DNA from: Coriobacteriales bacterium
Lineage (GTDB): Bacteria > Actinomycetota > Coriobacteriia > Coriobacteriales > UBA8131
Direction of reading: 5' to 3'
Assembly: GCA_031282405.1 (NCBI GenBank)
Contig: JAITDU010000034.1
Location: 1 to 35,477, forward strand
DNA length: 35,477 bases
In this document: positions 24,907 to 33,055 of the stretch, piece by piece
How positions within the stretch are numbered: the stretch's first letter is position 1
Layout: every line of letters starts with the position of its first letter
Position numbers and translations under genes: made by a program
The notes under the pieces: generated by a model
What the model saw: only the letters and a program-made list of their open reading frames with translations
Database searches by the model: none
What the model was told of the DNA's origin: nothing

Positions 24907-27688
24907 AAGCACTCACCGCCGTTTGCAGGATGCTGCGGGCCGCCGGTACTGCCGTACCCGAGTCGGCCTCTTCTAAGACGATAGCCACAACGACGCTCCT
25001 GCCACCAACATCCACATAGCCCACAAACCAGGAATCGTCCTTGGGGCGCCCGGTCTCGGCCGTGCCGGTCTTGCCTCGTACGGTATACCCGCGAATCTGG
25101 GCGGCGTAGCCTGTTCCCGCATTGACTACCCCCTCCATGGCGGTGTTGACATCGCTGATGACCGCCGGCGAGGCCACACTGCCCAACACCGTCGGTGTGG
25201 TTGTGCTCAAAACAGCGCCATTGGCCGCCACGACACTATCCACAACATAAGGGCTCATGATCGTGCCATTATTGGCAAAAGCCGCCGCCACAAGTGCCAT
25301 CTGCGTTACGGTAACCTGGGGGCCGGCGGGACTGTTCGCGTGTTCACCGACAGGTTCGCCGGCCCCCGCCCAGGCTGTCTCCCACTTACTCATGACGGCG
25401 GGATCGGGCATCAGCGAGGCGGTTGTGTCAAAATCCTGTGCGAGTGTGCGGCCAAAGCCGAAGGAGTCGGCTGTAGCCACGAGTGTGCTCGCACCCATTC
25501 TGTCGGCAACTTGGCCAAAGACTGTATTCGAGGACAACTCAAAAGCTCGCCTCAGGCTGATCGTGCCATAGGATTCCCGGCCAAAATTCGTTATCTGCGC
25601 GCCACCTATTTCCATGCTGCCGGGGGCATCAAAGCTATCATCAAGGTGCATACCGGCACTATAGAGTGCTCCGGTGAGTGTGACCATCTTAAATGTCGAA
25701 CCCGGCGCGTACAGCCCGGATGTGGCTCGATTAAGCAGCACGCTCTCATCGGTGGCAGTGGTGTTGGCATCCAAGATGGCATCGATGTCATTGAGGTCGT
25801 AGGTTGGTGCCGAAGCGCAGGCCAATAGTTCGCCCGTACGGGCATCCAACGCCACTGCCGCGCCATTGTAGCCACCCAACGCGTCTTGGGCACTGGATTG
25901 AATACGGCTGTCTAAGGTCAACTTGATGTCATTGCCGGGGTTGGGAATACCCGCGAGTGCGTTAATAGCATCTGACCATGAAGAAAAGCTCGTCTCGCCA
26001 CGCAGGTCCTCTTGCTTTGTAGCCTCAACGCCGGCGCTACCATAGCGTGCTGAACTATAGCCGACGATATGTGCGGCCAGCGACCCCTGGGGGTACACAC
26101 GCGTATAACTGCCATCGTCATTGCGATTGCTCTGTGCTAAGACAACACCGTCATAACTGACTATGGCTCCGCGCTGGGTCCTGGCCTCTCGGGCGAGCGC
26201 ATGACTGTTGACCGGTAGTGCGCGAATCTCGGCGGCCTTGAATATCATATGGTAGGTTAAATTGCCAATTAAAATAGCAAATAAGAGAGAAAAGACCGTG
26301 ACTAACACCGTAAGTCGTTTGCCCAGAGCTACTCTTCCCAAAACCCCGCCATCGAGGTTGACGGTGGCCACCAGTTCCTTTTCGAGCCCTGTGCCGCTGT
26401 CGGAAATGCGCAGCAGCAGACCGAGGATGACAAACGAGGCTAAAAGTGAGGAACCGCCCTGGCTGATGAACGGCAGTGTCACCCCGGTAAGTGGGATGAG
26501 CATCGTCGTGCCGCCCACAATGACAAAGGCTTGAAGCGAGATGGCGGCCGTAAGTCCGCATGCGCTGAAAGCCTCCATGTCTGAGCGTGCCCGGCTTGCT
26601 ATTGTAAAGCCGCGCACAGCAAACAGGATGAACAGTAAAAGCAGACCGGCCGCGCCCAAAAGTCCCATTTCTTCGGCGATTGCCACAAAAATGAAGTCGC
26701 TTTCGACGATGGGTATAAACGTGGGCATCCCGCGGCCGATTCCGGTACCTAACAAGTCGCCGTCAGCCAATGAGTAAGCCGCCTGTACCAGTTGGTAGCC
26801 GCTGGTCTGAGCATAGGCAAAGGGGTCGAGCCAAATGCTTACGCGCGTGGACACATGGTCAAAGAGGAAATAGGCACCGACTGCGCCCACAATGCCCAAA
26901 AGCGCGGCCGCGACCACAAAGCTTACGCGTCCGGTTGCGACATAGAGCATGAGTACAAACAGTCCAAAGAACAAAAGCGCGCTGCCCAGATCGCGCTCAA
27001 ACACGACCATCAACAGCGATATGCCCCACATGATTATGAGCGGCACCAAAGTGCGCAGATCGGGGATGTTTACACGACCCAAGCGCCGCCCGGACACCGA
27101 GAGCATCTCGCGGTTATCGGCCAGGTATCCGGCCAGAAACAAGATGATGAGCACCTTGGCCACCTCGCCGGGCTGAAACGAGAACCCGGCAAAGGTGAGC
27201 CAAATCTTGGAACCATTTTGCTCGGTGCCGATGACGGCCGGCAGCGCCAGGCAGAGCAAGCCAAGGATCAGGATGGTATATTTGAAGTCGCCGAGTTTGC
27301 GTACCGAGCGCACGAACACCAGCGTCAGCACCATGGCGGCGATGCTGACGAACAGCCAGATCACCTGGCGGCCGGCCAGGTTGGGTGCCAGGCGCATGAC
27401 AAAAGCAATGCCGATGCCGCTGAGCATGAAACAGAGGGGGAGAATAGCCGCGTCAGCACCCGGCGCCAGTTTGCGTACAGCCAAATGGCTTGCCAAAAAC
27501 GCGGCGAACAGCCCCAAAGGGATTGCCAGGTCGGTAAGTTGGAAGGGTTGCCCGTCACTCAAAAGTGCTAAAATAAATATCAATATTATGATCGGTGAGG
27601 CCGCGCACAGCAGCAAAAGCTCCAGACTGCGTCTGGTCAGTCCGCTCTTGTGGCCGGTGGAGACCGAGCCGGTGGCCGTGGCGCTCAT
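24899..27688 (-). CDS. RodA/FtsW (SEDS) glycosyltransferase fused to class B penicillin-binding protein
   Basis: A single 929-residue protein that should both polymerise and crosslink peptidoglycan. The SEDS part (about 20-430) has some ten membrane segments with the family motifs WLTFAGFSFQPGEVAKV, FERDLGSALLFFG (D233, the position of the catalytic Asp), GYQLVQAAYSLADGDLLGTG, AIAEEMGLLG and LPFISQGGSSL. A further membrane segment at about 458-480 is the usual PBP anchor. The transpeptidase has S664 in PGSTFK, S719-S-N721 and K873-T-G. In most actinobacteria rodA and pbpA are adjacent separate genes. No internal stop or frameshift is visible. The start overlaps the preceding small ORF (ATGA). 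Confidence 0.94.
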   Translation of the reverse strand: MSATATGSVSTGHKSGLTRRSLELLLLCAASPIIILIFILALLSDGQPFQLTDLAIPLGLFAAFLASHLAVRKLAPGADAAILPLCFMLSGIGIAFVMRLAPNLAGRQVIWLFVSIAAMVLTLVFVRSVRKLGDFKYTILILGLLCLALPAVIGTEQNGSKIWLTFAGFSFQPGEVAKVLIILFLAGYLADNREMLSVSGRRLGRVNIPDLRTLVPLIIMWGISLLMVVFERDLGSALLFFGLFVLMLYVATGRVSFVVAAALLGIVGAVGAYFLFDHVSTRVSIWLDPFAYAQTSGYQLVQAAYSLADGDLLGTGIGRGMPTFIPIVESDFIFVAIAEEMGLLGAAGLLLLFILFAVRGFTIASRARSDMEAFSACGLTAAISLQAFVIVGGTTMLIPLTGVTLPFISQGGSSLLASFVILGLLLRISDSGTGLEKELVATVNLDGGVLGRVALGKRLTVLVTVFSLLFAILIGNLTYHMIFKAAEIRALPVNSHALAREARTQRGAIVSYDGVVLAQSNRNDDGSYTRVYPQGSLAAHIVGYSSARYGSAGVEATKQEDLRGETSFSSWSDAINALAGIPNPGNDIKLTLDSRIQSSAQDALGGYNGAAVALDARTGELLACASAPTYDLNDIDAILDANTTATDESVLLNRATSGLYAPGSTFKMVTLTGALYSAGMHLDDSFDAPGSMEIGGAQITNFGRESYGTISLRRAFELSSNTVFGQVADRMGASTLVATADSFGFGRTLAQDFDTTASLMPDPAVMSKWETAWAGAGEPVGEHANSPAGPQVTVTQMALVAAAFANNGTIMSPYVVDSVVAANGAVLSTTTPTVLGSVASPAVISDVNTAMEGVVNAGTGYAAQIRGYTVRGKTGTAETGRPKDDSWFVGYVDVGGRSVVVAIVLEEADSGTAVPAARSILQTAVSAYG

Positions 27689-27783
27689 CGTTTTTCTCCC
27701 AAGACAGTGTTAGCAAGGGCAACGTCAGAGGCACAGGCTGTGGTCGCAGCACGAGAAGGAGAGACCGAAACAGGAGTGCTCAT
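27685..27783 (-). CDS. Small ORF bridging the PP2C gene and the RodA-PBP fusion, 32 residues
   Basis: Its ATG overlaps the stop of the phosphatase gene by ATGA (27780-27783), and its stop overlaps the start of the fusion gene by ATGA (27685-27688). The product is MSTPVSVSPSRAATTACASD followed by VALANTVLGEKR. It contains the ribosome binding site GGGAGAAAAACG for the fusion gene. No similarity recognised. Perfect 4-base junctions at both ends argue for translation. Confidence 0.45.
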   Translation of the reverse strand: MSTPVSVSPSRAATTACASDVALANTVLGEKR

Positions 27784-28994
27784 GAGGTTCCTCGCAAGGC
27801 TTTTCTCTCGGTAACCTGCTGCTCATAGGAGGCCACAAGGGTCTTTGCTTCTGCCAAAGAATCCACCTGGATACCGGTCTTTAAGCGCTCGGCCGTGCTG
27901 GCCAAAAGCGCAGAGGCTTCGATGTCGGTCTCGTATTCCAACCACTCCAGGCGCAGCCCCGGGAGGATGTCGCCGGGCAGTCCGCGATAGACAGCCACCT
28001 GGCCGTCCAAGGTGCGCAGGAATGTCGAGTTGGACGCGTACAACCAGGTACCGCCCACCGCGCCACCTATGAGTAAAACGATGAGCAGCGCAAAAGTTAT
28101 AACACCCAGATGGAGGCGCCTGCCCGGTGTGTTGCGTGTCTCGCTCTTCTGATCTTTGAGGGATCGCCACCGTGTGCGCGGGTTTTTATCGCCGGTAACG
28201 GCATCGCCGTTGTGCTCATGATGAGAGACAGCTTTCGTGTCGTCTCCGTAGCGTAAAAACGAACTCTTATCCGTGTTAACATCCACGACGACAACCGAGA
28301 TATTGTCCATGCCCCCGGCCTGATTGGCCGCCTCGACCAGGGCGATCGTAGCCGCCTGTGGGTCAGCATTTTCTTGGAGAAGGGCGGCGATGTCCGCATC
28401 GCTGAGCATACCAGAGAGCCCGTCGGTGCACAAAAGGAGTCTGTCACCCACGGTCAATTCGACCTCGTAGATGTCGGCTTCGGTCTTGGGGTCTGCTCCC
28501 AAAGCCCTGGTTATGACCGAGCGCTTGACATGAGTGGCGGCCTCTTGCTCGGAGATGTGGCCCAGGGCAAGCAATTCTCCCACATAGGAGTGGTCGCGGG
28601 TAAGTTGTTGCAGGTTGCCGTCATGGAGCAGATAGGCGCGCGAGTCGCCCACCTGAGCCACCAGCAGCCGATTACCATCCAGGATAGCCGCAGTCAGAGT
28701 CGTGCCCATGCCCGGACGGCCTATTCCCGTGCGAGCGGCATCGATAATGGCCTGATTTATCCGAGCTATCGTCTCGATGAGCATACCACTGTCGCAAATC
28801 AACGGGGCATTCTCGGCCAGGGTGTTGATGGCTATCTCGCTGGCGACCTCGCCCGCGGCATGCCCACCCATACCGTCGGCCACGGCATAGAGGGGTGGCG
28901 AGACTATCAGCGCGTCTTCATTATGCTCGCGCACCAGCCCAACATGGGTAAGCGCCCCAAAGTCATTGGTTTTGTTACCTGTCTTAGCACACAT
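27780..28994 (-). CDS. PP2C-type Ser/Thr protein phosphatase (PstP/Stp-like)
   Basis: Removes phosphates placed by the kinases of this cluster. Metal-binding motifs are REHNEDAL (D27), VADGMGGHAAGE (D40), GTTLTAAIL, VGDSRAYLL, CTDGLSGML and GGMDNISVVVV. The catalytic domain covers about 10-240. A charged linker, a membrane segment at about 300-322 and an outer domain of about 80 residues follow, the layout of mycobacterial PstP. The start has GAGG upstream. An 8-codon frame starting GTGA at the end of the FHA gene ends 11 bases before it. Confidence 0.94.
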   Translation of the reverse strand: MCAKTGNKTNDFGALTHVGLVREHNEDALIVSPPLYAVADGMGGHAAGEVASEIAINTLAENAPLICDSGMLIETIARINQAIIDAARTGIGRPGMGTTLTAAILDGNRLLVAQVGDSRAYLLHDGNLQQLTRDHSYVGELLALGHISEQEAATHVKRSVITRALGADPKTEADIYEVELTVGDRLLLCTDGLSGMLSDADIAALLQENADPQAATIALVEAANQAGGMDNISVVVVDVNTDKSSFLRYGDDTKAVSHHEHNGDAVTGDKNPRTRWRSLKDQKSETRNTPGRRLHLGVITFALLIVLLIGGAVGGTWLYASNSTFLRTLDGQVAVYRGLPGDILPGLRLEWLEYETDIEASALLASTAERLKTGIQVDSLAEAKTLVASYEQQVTERKALRGTS

Positions 28995-29026
28995 AGGAGC
29001 GCCTCAGTTATCTGGGGGGCCGTAGG

Positions 29027-29440
29027 TCACGATCGTCCCACTCGTAGCGTTACGTCGCCGATGCCTACCACGTCTCCCGGCTCTAAGGTAGTAGGAGCGG
29101 CGATGAGCGTGCCGTCGACCATCGTGCCATTGGTTGAGGACAAATCCTCCACCACCAATTTATCCGAGAACAGGGCAAAGCGGGCATGGCGACCGGAAAC
29201 ATAACTGGCGTTGATAACGATGTCCGCACCGGGTGAGCGTCCTATCACCACCGGCCCCATGACCGGTAGCTTGACACCGCGCAACTCCCGGGGGCCACGC
29301 TCTACCGCGATGGTCCAGCGTTCACCCTTACGGTTTTGGCCCTTAACAAGGCCAATGCCGGTGCTCATGACCGCAAACAAAAAGACGAACAGCAGCGCTA
29401 TTAGAAGTATGCGGCCAACGAGCAATGCAATGTCGATCAA
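29027..29440 (-). CDS. fhaB: Membrane-anchored FHA protein (FhaB/FipA-like)
   Basis: A phosphothreonine-binding protein for division-kinase signalling. One membrane segment at residues 4-29 (VGRILLIALLFVFLFAVMST), then a single FHA domain at about 57-137 with VIGRSPGADIVINASYVSGRHARF, DLSSTNGTMVDG and GDVVGIGDVTLRVG. The length of 137 and the position before the phosphatase fit FhaB. The start is TTG at 29440 with GGGGAGC upstream, overlapping the preceding small ORF (TTGA). Confidence 0.92.
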   Translation of the reverse strand: MIDIALLVGRILLIALLFVFLFAVMSTGIGLVKGQNRKGERWTIAVERGPRELRGVKLPVMGPVVIGRSPGADIVINASYVSGRHARFALFSDKLVVEDLSSTNGTMVDGTLIAAPTTLEPGDVVGIGDVTLRVGRS

Positions 29441-29640
29441 TAGCTGCTCCCCTCAAAGTGATGCTGTGGTGTTTTGGATACTTTCATTGTGCTCAGAGTA
29501 AGAGGCGCGCCCAGGGCAAGAACCGCGCCCATGGGGAGAAGTGCTCTCGGAGCACGAGAAGCTCCCGTTGCGAGAAGTGCTTCCAGGGCAAGAATCGTGC
29601 TCATGGAGAGAAGTACGCCTGTGGCAAGCGCCGTTCTCAT
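29437..29640 (-). CDS. Small hydrophobic ORF bridging fhaA and fhaB, 67 residues
   Basis: The 196-base gap is one frame. Its ATG overlaps the fhaA stop (ATGA, 29637-29640) and its TGA overlaps the fhaB TTG (TTGA, 29437-29440). The product is largely Ala/Leu-rich (ALATGVLLSMSTILALEALL, then PMGAVLALGAPLTL), with internal repeats of GTTCTTGCCCTGG-like DNA. It may insert in the membrane or be an expanded repeat kept open for coupling. No family recognised. Confidence 0.45.
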   Translation of the reverse strand: MRTALATGVLLSMSTILALEALLATGASRAPRALLPMGAVLALGAPLTLSTMKVSKTPQHHFEGSSY

Positions 29641-30857
29641 TGCGAGAACTCCAGAATTGTCATACCTACGGTTATCTCGTCGCCGTCTTTGAGAATGGCG
29701 GAATCTGCCGGCCGGCCATTGAGCAGGATACCGTTAGTCGAGCCAAGGTCGCTGATCTTCCATCTGCCGGTCGCGTCCTGGCTTAAGCGGGCGTGGATTC
29801 TTGAGGCATTGGCGTCGGCTAAGACGATGTCGTTATCCATGCCCCTGCCTATCGTCATCATGCGACGGCGCAGTGGCAGCCGCCTGTGCTCGGAGACGAC
29901 ATAAACACTGGCCGTGCCGATACTTTTGGTATCGGGGCCATCTGCCTTTGCCTCGTTACCTATGCGCTGCGCGGCTCGTCTGCCTGCAAGGGGGCTGCCT
30001 GCGAGGGGGCCGTCTGCAAGGGGGCTGCCTGCGAGGGGGCCGTCTGTATGAGGGCTGCCTGCGAGGGGGCCGTCTGCTTCTGCTTTGTTACCTGTGCGCT
30101 GCGCCGCTCGCTCGTCGACACCTGGCTCAACGTTCGATTCTTCTTTTTCCGCAAGCAGTGGTGGCAGGGACAAGGACCCCGCGGCGCTTTTCCCACCCCC
30201 GCCGCCGGCATACTCCCCCGCGTCGATGTCTGTGAGGTCTGCCCAGACGTCCAAGCCGTCACTATTCATGCTGCGCCCGAGCCTGTCGTGTGCTCCAGAA
30301 TCAGCGCTGCTGGAGTCAGTGGAGTCGTCAAAACCACCAGAACTGTCCGAGTCGTCAAAACCGCCAGATGATGCGTCATCTGGCTCGGCGTGCGTTTGTC
30401 TCCTGCCGGCCGCTCCTTTTGCGCCCACCGCCCCGCTTTTAATACCGTAGTATTCCAACTCCTCTTCTCGGAGTTTCGTGATAATCGGTGCCGAGACGAC
30501 CTCGGCAATTACGTCGAACTTGCCTTTCTTAAGGCCGGCATCGGCGATGAAACGCACCAGAGGGCGGATGTCAAACTCCAGCCCAGCCTCGGTGCCCCGG
30601 GCGTAGAGGTGGTTCTCGATTTCTGTAGCCATCGTAGGATAAAAGCCAAACAGGCGTTTGTCGTCGCGGGGATTGACCAGCACGTTATAGAGCGTAGGGG
30701 CGTATTGTTTGCCTGAGCCTACGAGCTTCTCGCGTTTCATCTGCTTCTCGGCGCGTTTGGCTATCTGTGCCGGCTCAATGGGGCTGGCAAATACGGCACC
30801 GGCTGCACTGTCCACCGCGCCTTCGACCTTATCTTCGAATTTAGAGAAGATGCTCAC
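29637..30857 (-). CDS. fhaA: FHA-domain protein with N-terminal DUF3662 (FhaA-like)
   Basis: A phosphopeptide-binding adaptor; FhaA of mycobacteria binds the pseudokinase MviN and regulates peptidoglycan synthesis. I choose GTG 30857, which has GAGAGGG upstream and gives an N-terminus (SIFSKFEDKVEGAVDSA) like FhaA. An in-frame TTG at 30884 overlaps the kinase gene. DUF3662 region at about 1-115 (PIEPAQIAKRAEKQMKREKL, YNVLVNPRDDK). A long acidic, Gly/Ser-rich linker follows, then an FHA domain at about 325-406 with MTIGRGMDNDIVLADANASRIHARL and DLGSTNGILLNG. The linker contains three copies of DGPLAGSP(L/H). Confidence 0.92.
   Translation of the reverse strand: MSIFSKFEDKVEGAVDSAAGAVFASPIEPAQIAKRAEKQMKREKLVGSGKQYAPTLYNVLVNPRDDKRLFGFYPTMATEIENHLYARGTEAGLEFDIRPLVRFIADAGLKKGKFDVIAEVVSAPIITKLREEELEYYGIKSGAVGAKGAAGRRQTHAEPDDASSGGFDDSDSSGGFDDSTDSSSADSGAHDRLGRSMNSDGLDVWADLTDIDAGEYAGGGGGKSAAGSLSLPPLLAEKEESNVEPGVDERAAQRTGNKAEADGPLAGSPHTDGPLAGSPLADGPLAGSPLAGRRAAQRIGNEAKADGPDTKSIGTASVYVVSEHRRLPLRRRMMTIGRGMDNDIVLADANASRIHARLSQDATGRWKISDLGSTNGILLNGRPADSAILKDGDEITVGMTILEFSQ
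29991..30080 (-). repeat. 30-bp tandem repeat, three copies, inside fhaA
   Basis: Units at 29991-30020, 30021-30050 and 30051-30080 share GGGCTGCCTGCGAGGGGGCC and encode DGPLAGSPLA-type decapeptides in the fhaA linker. Flanks also carry a longer duplication (RAAQRTGNKAEADG and RAAQRIGNEAKADG). The unit length is a multiple of three, so copy number can change without breaking the frame. Confidence 0.9.
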
Positions 30858-30861
30858 TTCT

Positions 30862-33045
30862 TTATCCCTCTCTTTTGCGGGCAAAGGGTTGAGGCAAGAC
30901 CCCTAAGGCTACCAGCAGCGAACAGATTGCCAAGGCAAGCACCAACGACGCTATCGTGGTCGCGGTGTAGAGCAGTGGCTGCCCGGATCCCAGCAACAAC
31001 GGAGCGGACATGGCACCGGCGGCCAGTATCAAGGTGGCCAGGGAGCCTCCCAGCATATATTTTACACGGCTTTGGCCCGTGCAGCATAGCGACATTACAA
31101 AAACGGCCGCTAACCAGCTCGCTGCGAGCGCCCAAAACACCGGTGAGGTAACCATTTCTATGAGTGGCAGCCATAATTCGTCTGCTCCAGGCATCTGCGC
31201 AAGGCCAAGCGATCCGCCTAAAAGTCCAAATACAGAGCTCAGAGCAGGCTGAGCATAAGCCTGAGCAGAGGCCATCTGCGGGTCTTGGCCAAAGAGCGCA
31301 GCGGCGATGCCATCCGGCAAACCAATGCTGAGCAGCGCTATGAGACTCGCCAGGAAAAACGCAAAACCCGTTGTGGCTAAAGCCCGCCGCTCTGTTTGGA
31401 AATAACCGGCCAACAAGGGCAACACAAACGGCAGTTGCAAAGCGCAGAACAGCGGCGTGAGCATAAGGACCGCGGCATCGGCCACTGAACGTCGACCCAC
31501 GGCCAGCCACCAGGCAATAAAGCCACCCAGTACGAGGTTGCCCACAAGCCAGTTGCCGGTGCAGTAAAATCCCAGCGCCAGAACAAGCCCCGCCAAGGCA
31601 CCACCGACGCTGGGGACGATGAAACCTACCAGGGCGACCACCAAGCTTACGACTATCGACAGTACCCAGGTAAATTCAGATTGGGCCATGACCGGCTGGC
31701 CGGTATTTGTAGCCAGACTTGTAGCCAGCGCATTGACGGGGCTGCCGAGGAAAATCACGGCGCTCAGTCCCAACCAGGCCGTCGTGCCGCAACCCAGGGC
31801 GCACACTAACCTGGCGATAACAGCCCGAACTCTGGGTCCGGTGCGCTCCCAGACGGTGCCGAGCCGTTTTTCTCGGTGTTGTTTTTCGCGCTTTGGTCGA
31901 TAACGTTCGCTTGTTGCGGTGTCTGCGGCATCGTCTGCTTCGTCGTCGGCACTGCCGTCTGCATCGATGCCCCTAAAATTGCTATTTTTATTAGCAAAAT
32001 CTGGGCCGTGTTGATCACCGGCACCCGTTGCGATCTGGCCACCAGCGGCTCTCGCACCCTGAGCTCCCGCACCCTGAGCTCCCGCCCCCTGAGCTCCCGC
32101 CCCCTGACCACCCGCGCCGGCACCATCAAAGTCGCTCGGCGGCATCAGGCCGGCACCCAGAATGCCACCCTCCTGTGGTAGTAGTGCGTTGGCATCTGCC
32201 CAGCCTGCTACCAAAGCCTTGAGCCGCCGGCGGCCTGAGCGGGTCTTGCCTAGATAGGGCTGTAACTCTGCCCAGAACCCAGTCACATTCGCCTGACGCT
32301 CTGATGCCTGGACGCTCAGCGCTTTGATCAAAGCCGCGTCAACCTCGCTGCCTAGCTCCGGGCGTAGAGATGAGGGTAGTACAACCGGCTCGTTGACAAT
32401 ATGCGCGAGCGAAGCCTGAGGGCTGAGCGCAAAGAACGGGTTGTCGCCGCAGAGTAGTTGATAAGTCAAAGCTGCCAAAGCCCACAGGTCACTGCGGACA
32501 TCAAGGGGGCCTTGCTGCAACTGCTCCGGCGGCATATAACCGATCGTGCCGCCTTCGCCGCTGCCATAGCCAGCGTCTCCCGCCAGTTCCGCCAAACCAA
32601 AGTCGCTGACCTTAATGTGGCCGGAATGGTCTATGAGAATATTAGCAGGCTTGATATCAAGATGCAGCACCTGGTTTTCATGAGCGTAGTCCAATGCTTG
32701 CACCACACCATCGACAATGGCCGTAATCGTGTCCAGGTCAAGCAACTCCGTAGAGCGTGCTAAAAGCTCCAGCAGGCTGGGGCCGTCGACATTCTCCATG
32801 ATTATCAGCGTTTCTTGACCGGTGCGTTCCACATCGTAAATGCTGACGATGTTAGGATTAGACAACAAGGCAGCGATACGCGCTTCTTCAATGCTTGCGG
32901 AATCAGGCAGATTGTGCACGGGGATGCGTTTGATGGCTACGCGCCTTTGCAACCGGGTGTCCCAGGCCACCTCAACATCGCTAAAGCCGCCACGAGCCCG
33001 CAAAAACAGGGGCTTGTATCGACCCTGTATCAGTCCATCTTCCAT
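30862..33045 (-). CDS. Ser/Thr protein kinase of non-RD type with polytopic membrane C-terminus
   Basis: The PknA-position kinase of the cluster, 727 residues. The ATG at 33045 lies 10 bases after mscL and places the kinase fold right at the start (LIQGRYKPLFLRARGGFSDV). Longer frames run into mscL. K39 is in VAIKRI and DFG is at 148-150. The catalytic loop reads HLDIKPAN, with Leu in place of Arg (non-RD), and the glycine loop RARGGFSDV lacks the usual first Gly. A linker with Gly/Ala/Gln repeats (about 310-345) and an acidic patch lead to some eight to ten membrane helices (about 430-720) instead of PASTA repeats. The membrane part is not a family I recognise; a transport or sensing role is open. 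Confidence 0.88.
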   Translation of the reverse strand: MEDGLIQGRYKPLFLRARGGFSDVEVAWDTRLQRRVAIKRIPVHNLPDSASIEEARIAALLSNPNIVSIYDVERTGQETLIIMENVDGPSLLELLARSTELLDLDTITAIVDGVVQALDYAHENQVLHLDIKPANILIDHSGHIKVSDFGLAELAGDAGYGSGEGGTIGYMPPEQLQQGPLDVRSDLWALAALTYQLLCGDNPFFALSPQASLAHIVNEPVVLPSSLRPELGSEVDAALIKALSVQASERQANVTGFWAELQPYLGKTRSGRRRLKALVAGWADANALLPQEGGILGAGLMPPSDFDGAGAGGQGAGAQGAGAQGAGAQGARAAGGQIATGAGDQHGPDFANKNSNFRGIDADGSADDEADDAADTATSERYRPKREKQHREKRLGTVWERTGPRVRAVIARLVCALGCGTTAWLGLSAVIFLGSPVNALATSLATNTGQPVMAQSEFTWVLSIVVSLVVALVGFIVPSVGGALAGLVLALGFYCTGNWLVGNLVLGGFIAWWLAVGRRSVADAAVLMLTPLFCALQLPFVLPLLAGYFQTERRALATTGFAFFLASLIALLSIGLPDGIAAALFGQDPQMASAQAYAQPALSSVFGLLGGSLGLAQMPGADELWLPLIEMVTSPVFWALAASWLAAVFVMSLCCTGQSRVKYMLGGSLATLILAAGAMSAPLLLGSGQPLLYTATTIASLVLALAICSLLVALGVLPQPFARKREG
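32047..32110 (-). repeat. 15-bp tandem repeat, about four copies, in the membrane kinase gene
   Basis: CCTGAGCTCCCGCACC-like units repeat every 15 bases and encode GAQGA pentapeptides in the linker between kinase and membrane domains. In-frame copy-number change is expected. Confidence 0.85.
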
Positions 33046-33055
33046 ACTCGTTGTG

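Noticed and set aside
24353-24976. 207-codon plus-strand ORF
   Set aside because: Antisense to the pknB kinase domain and the bridging small ORF; no recognisable domain.
26792-27571. 259-codon plus-strand ORF opposite the RodA part
   Set aside because: Antisense shadow of a clearly real gene; composition rich in Gln/His/Lys as expected from the reverse of hydrophobic codons; no family features.
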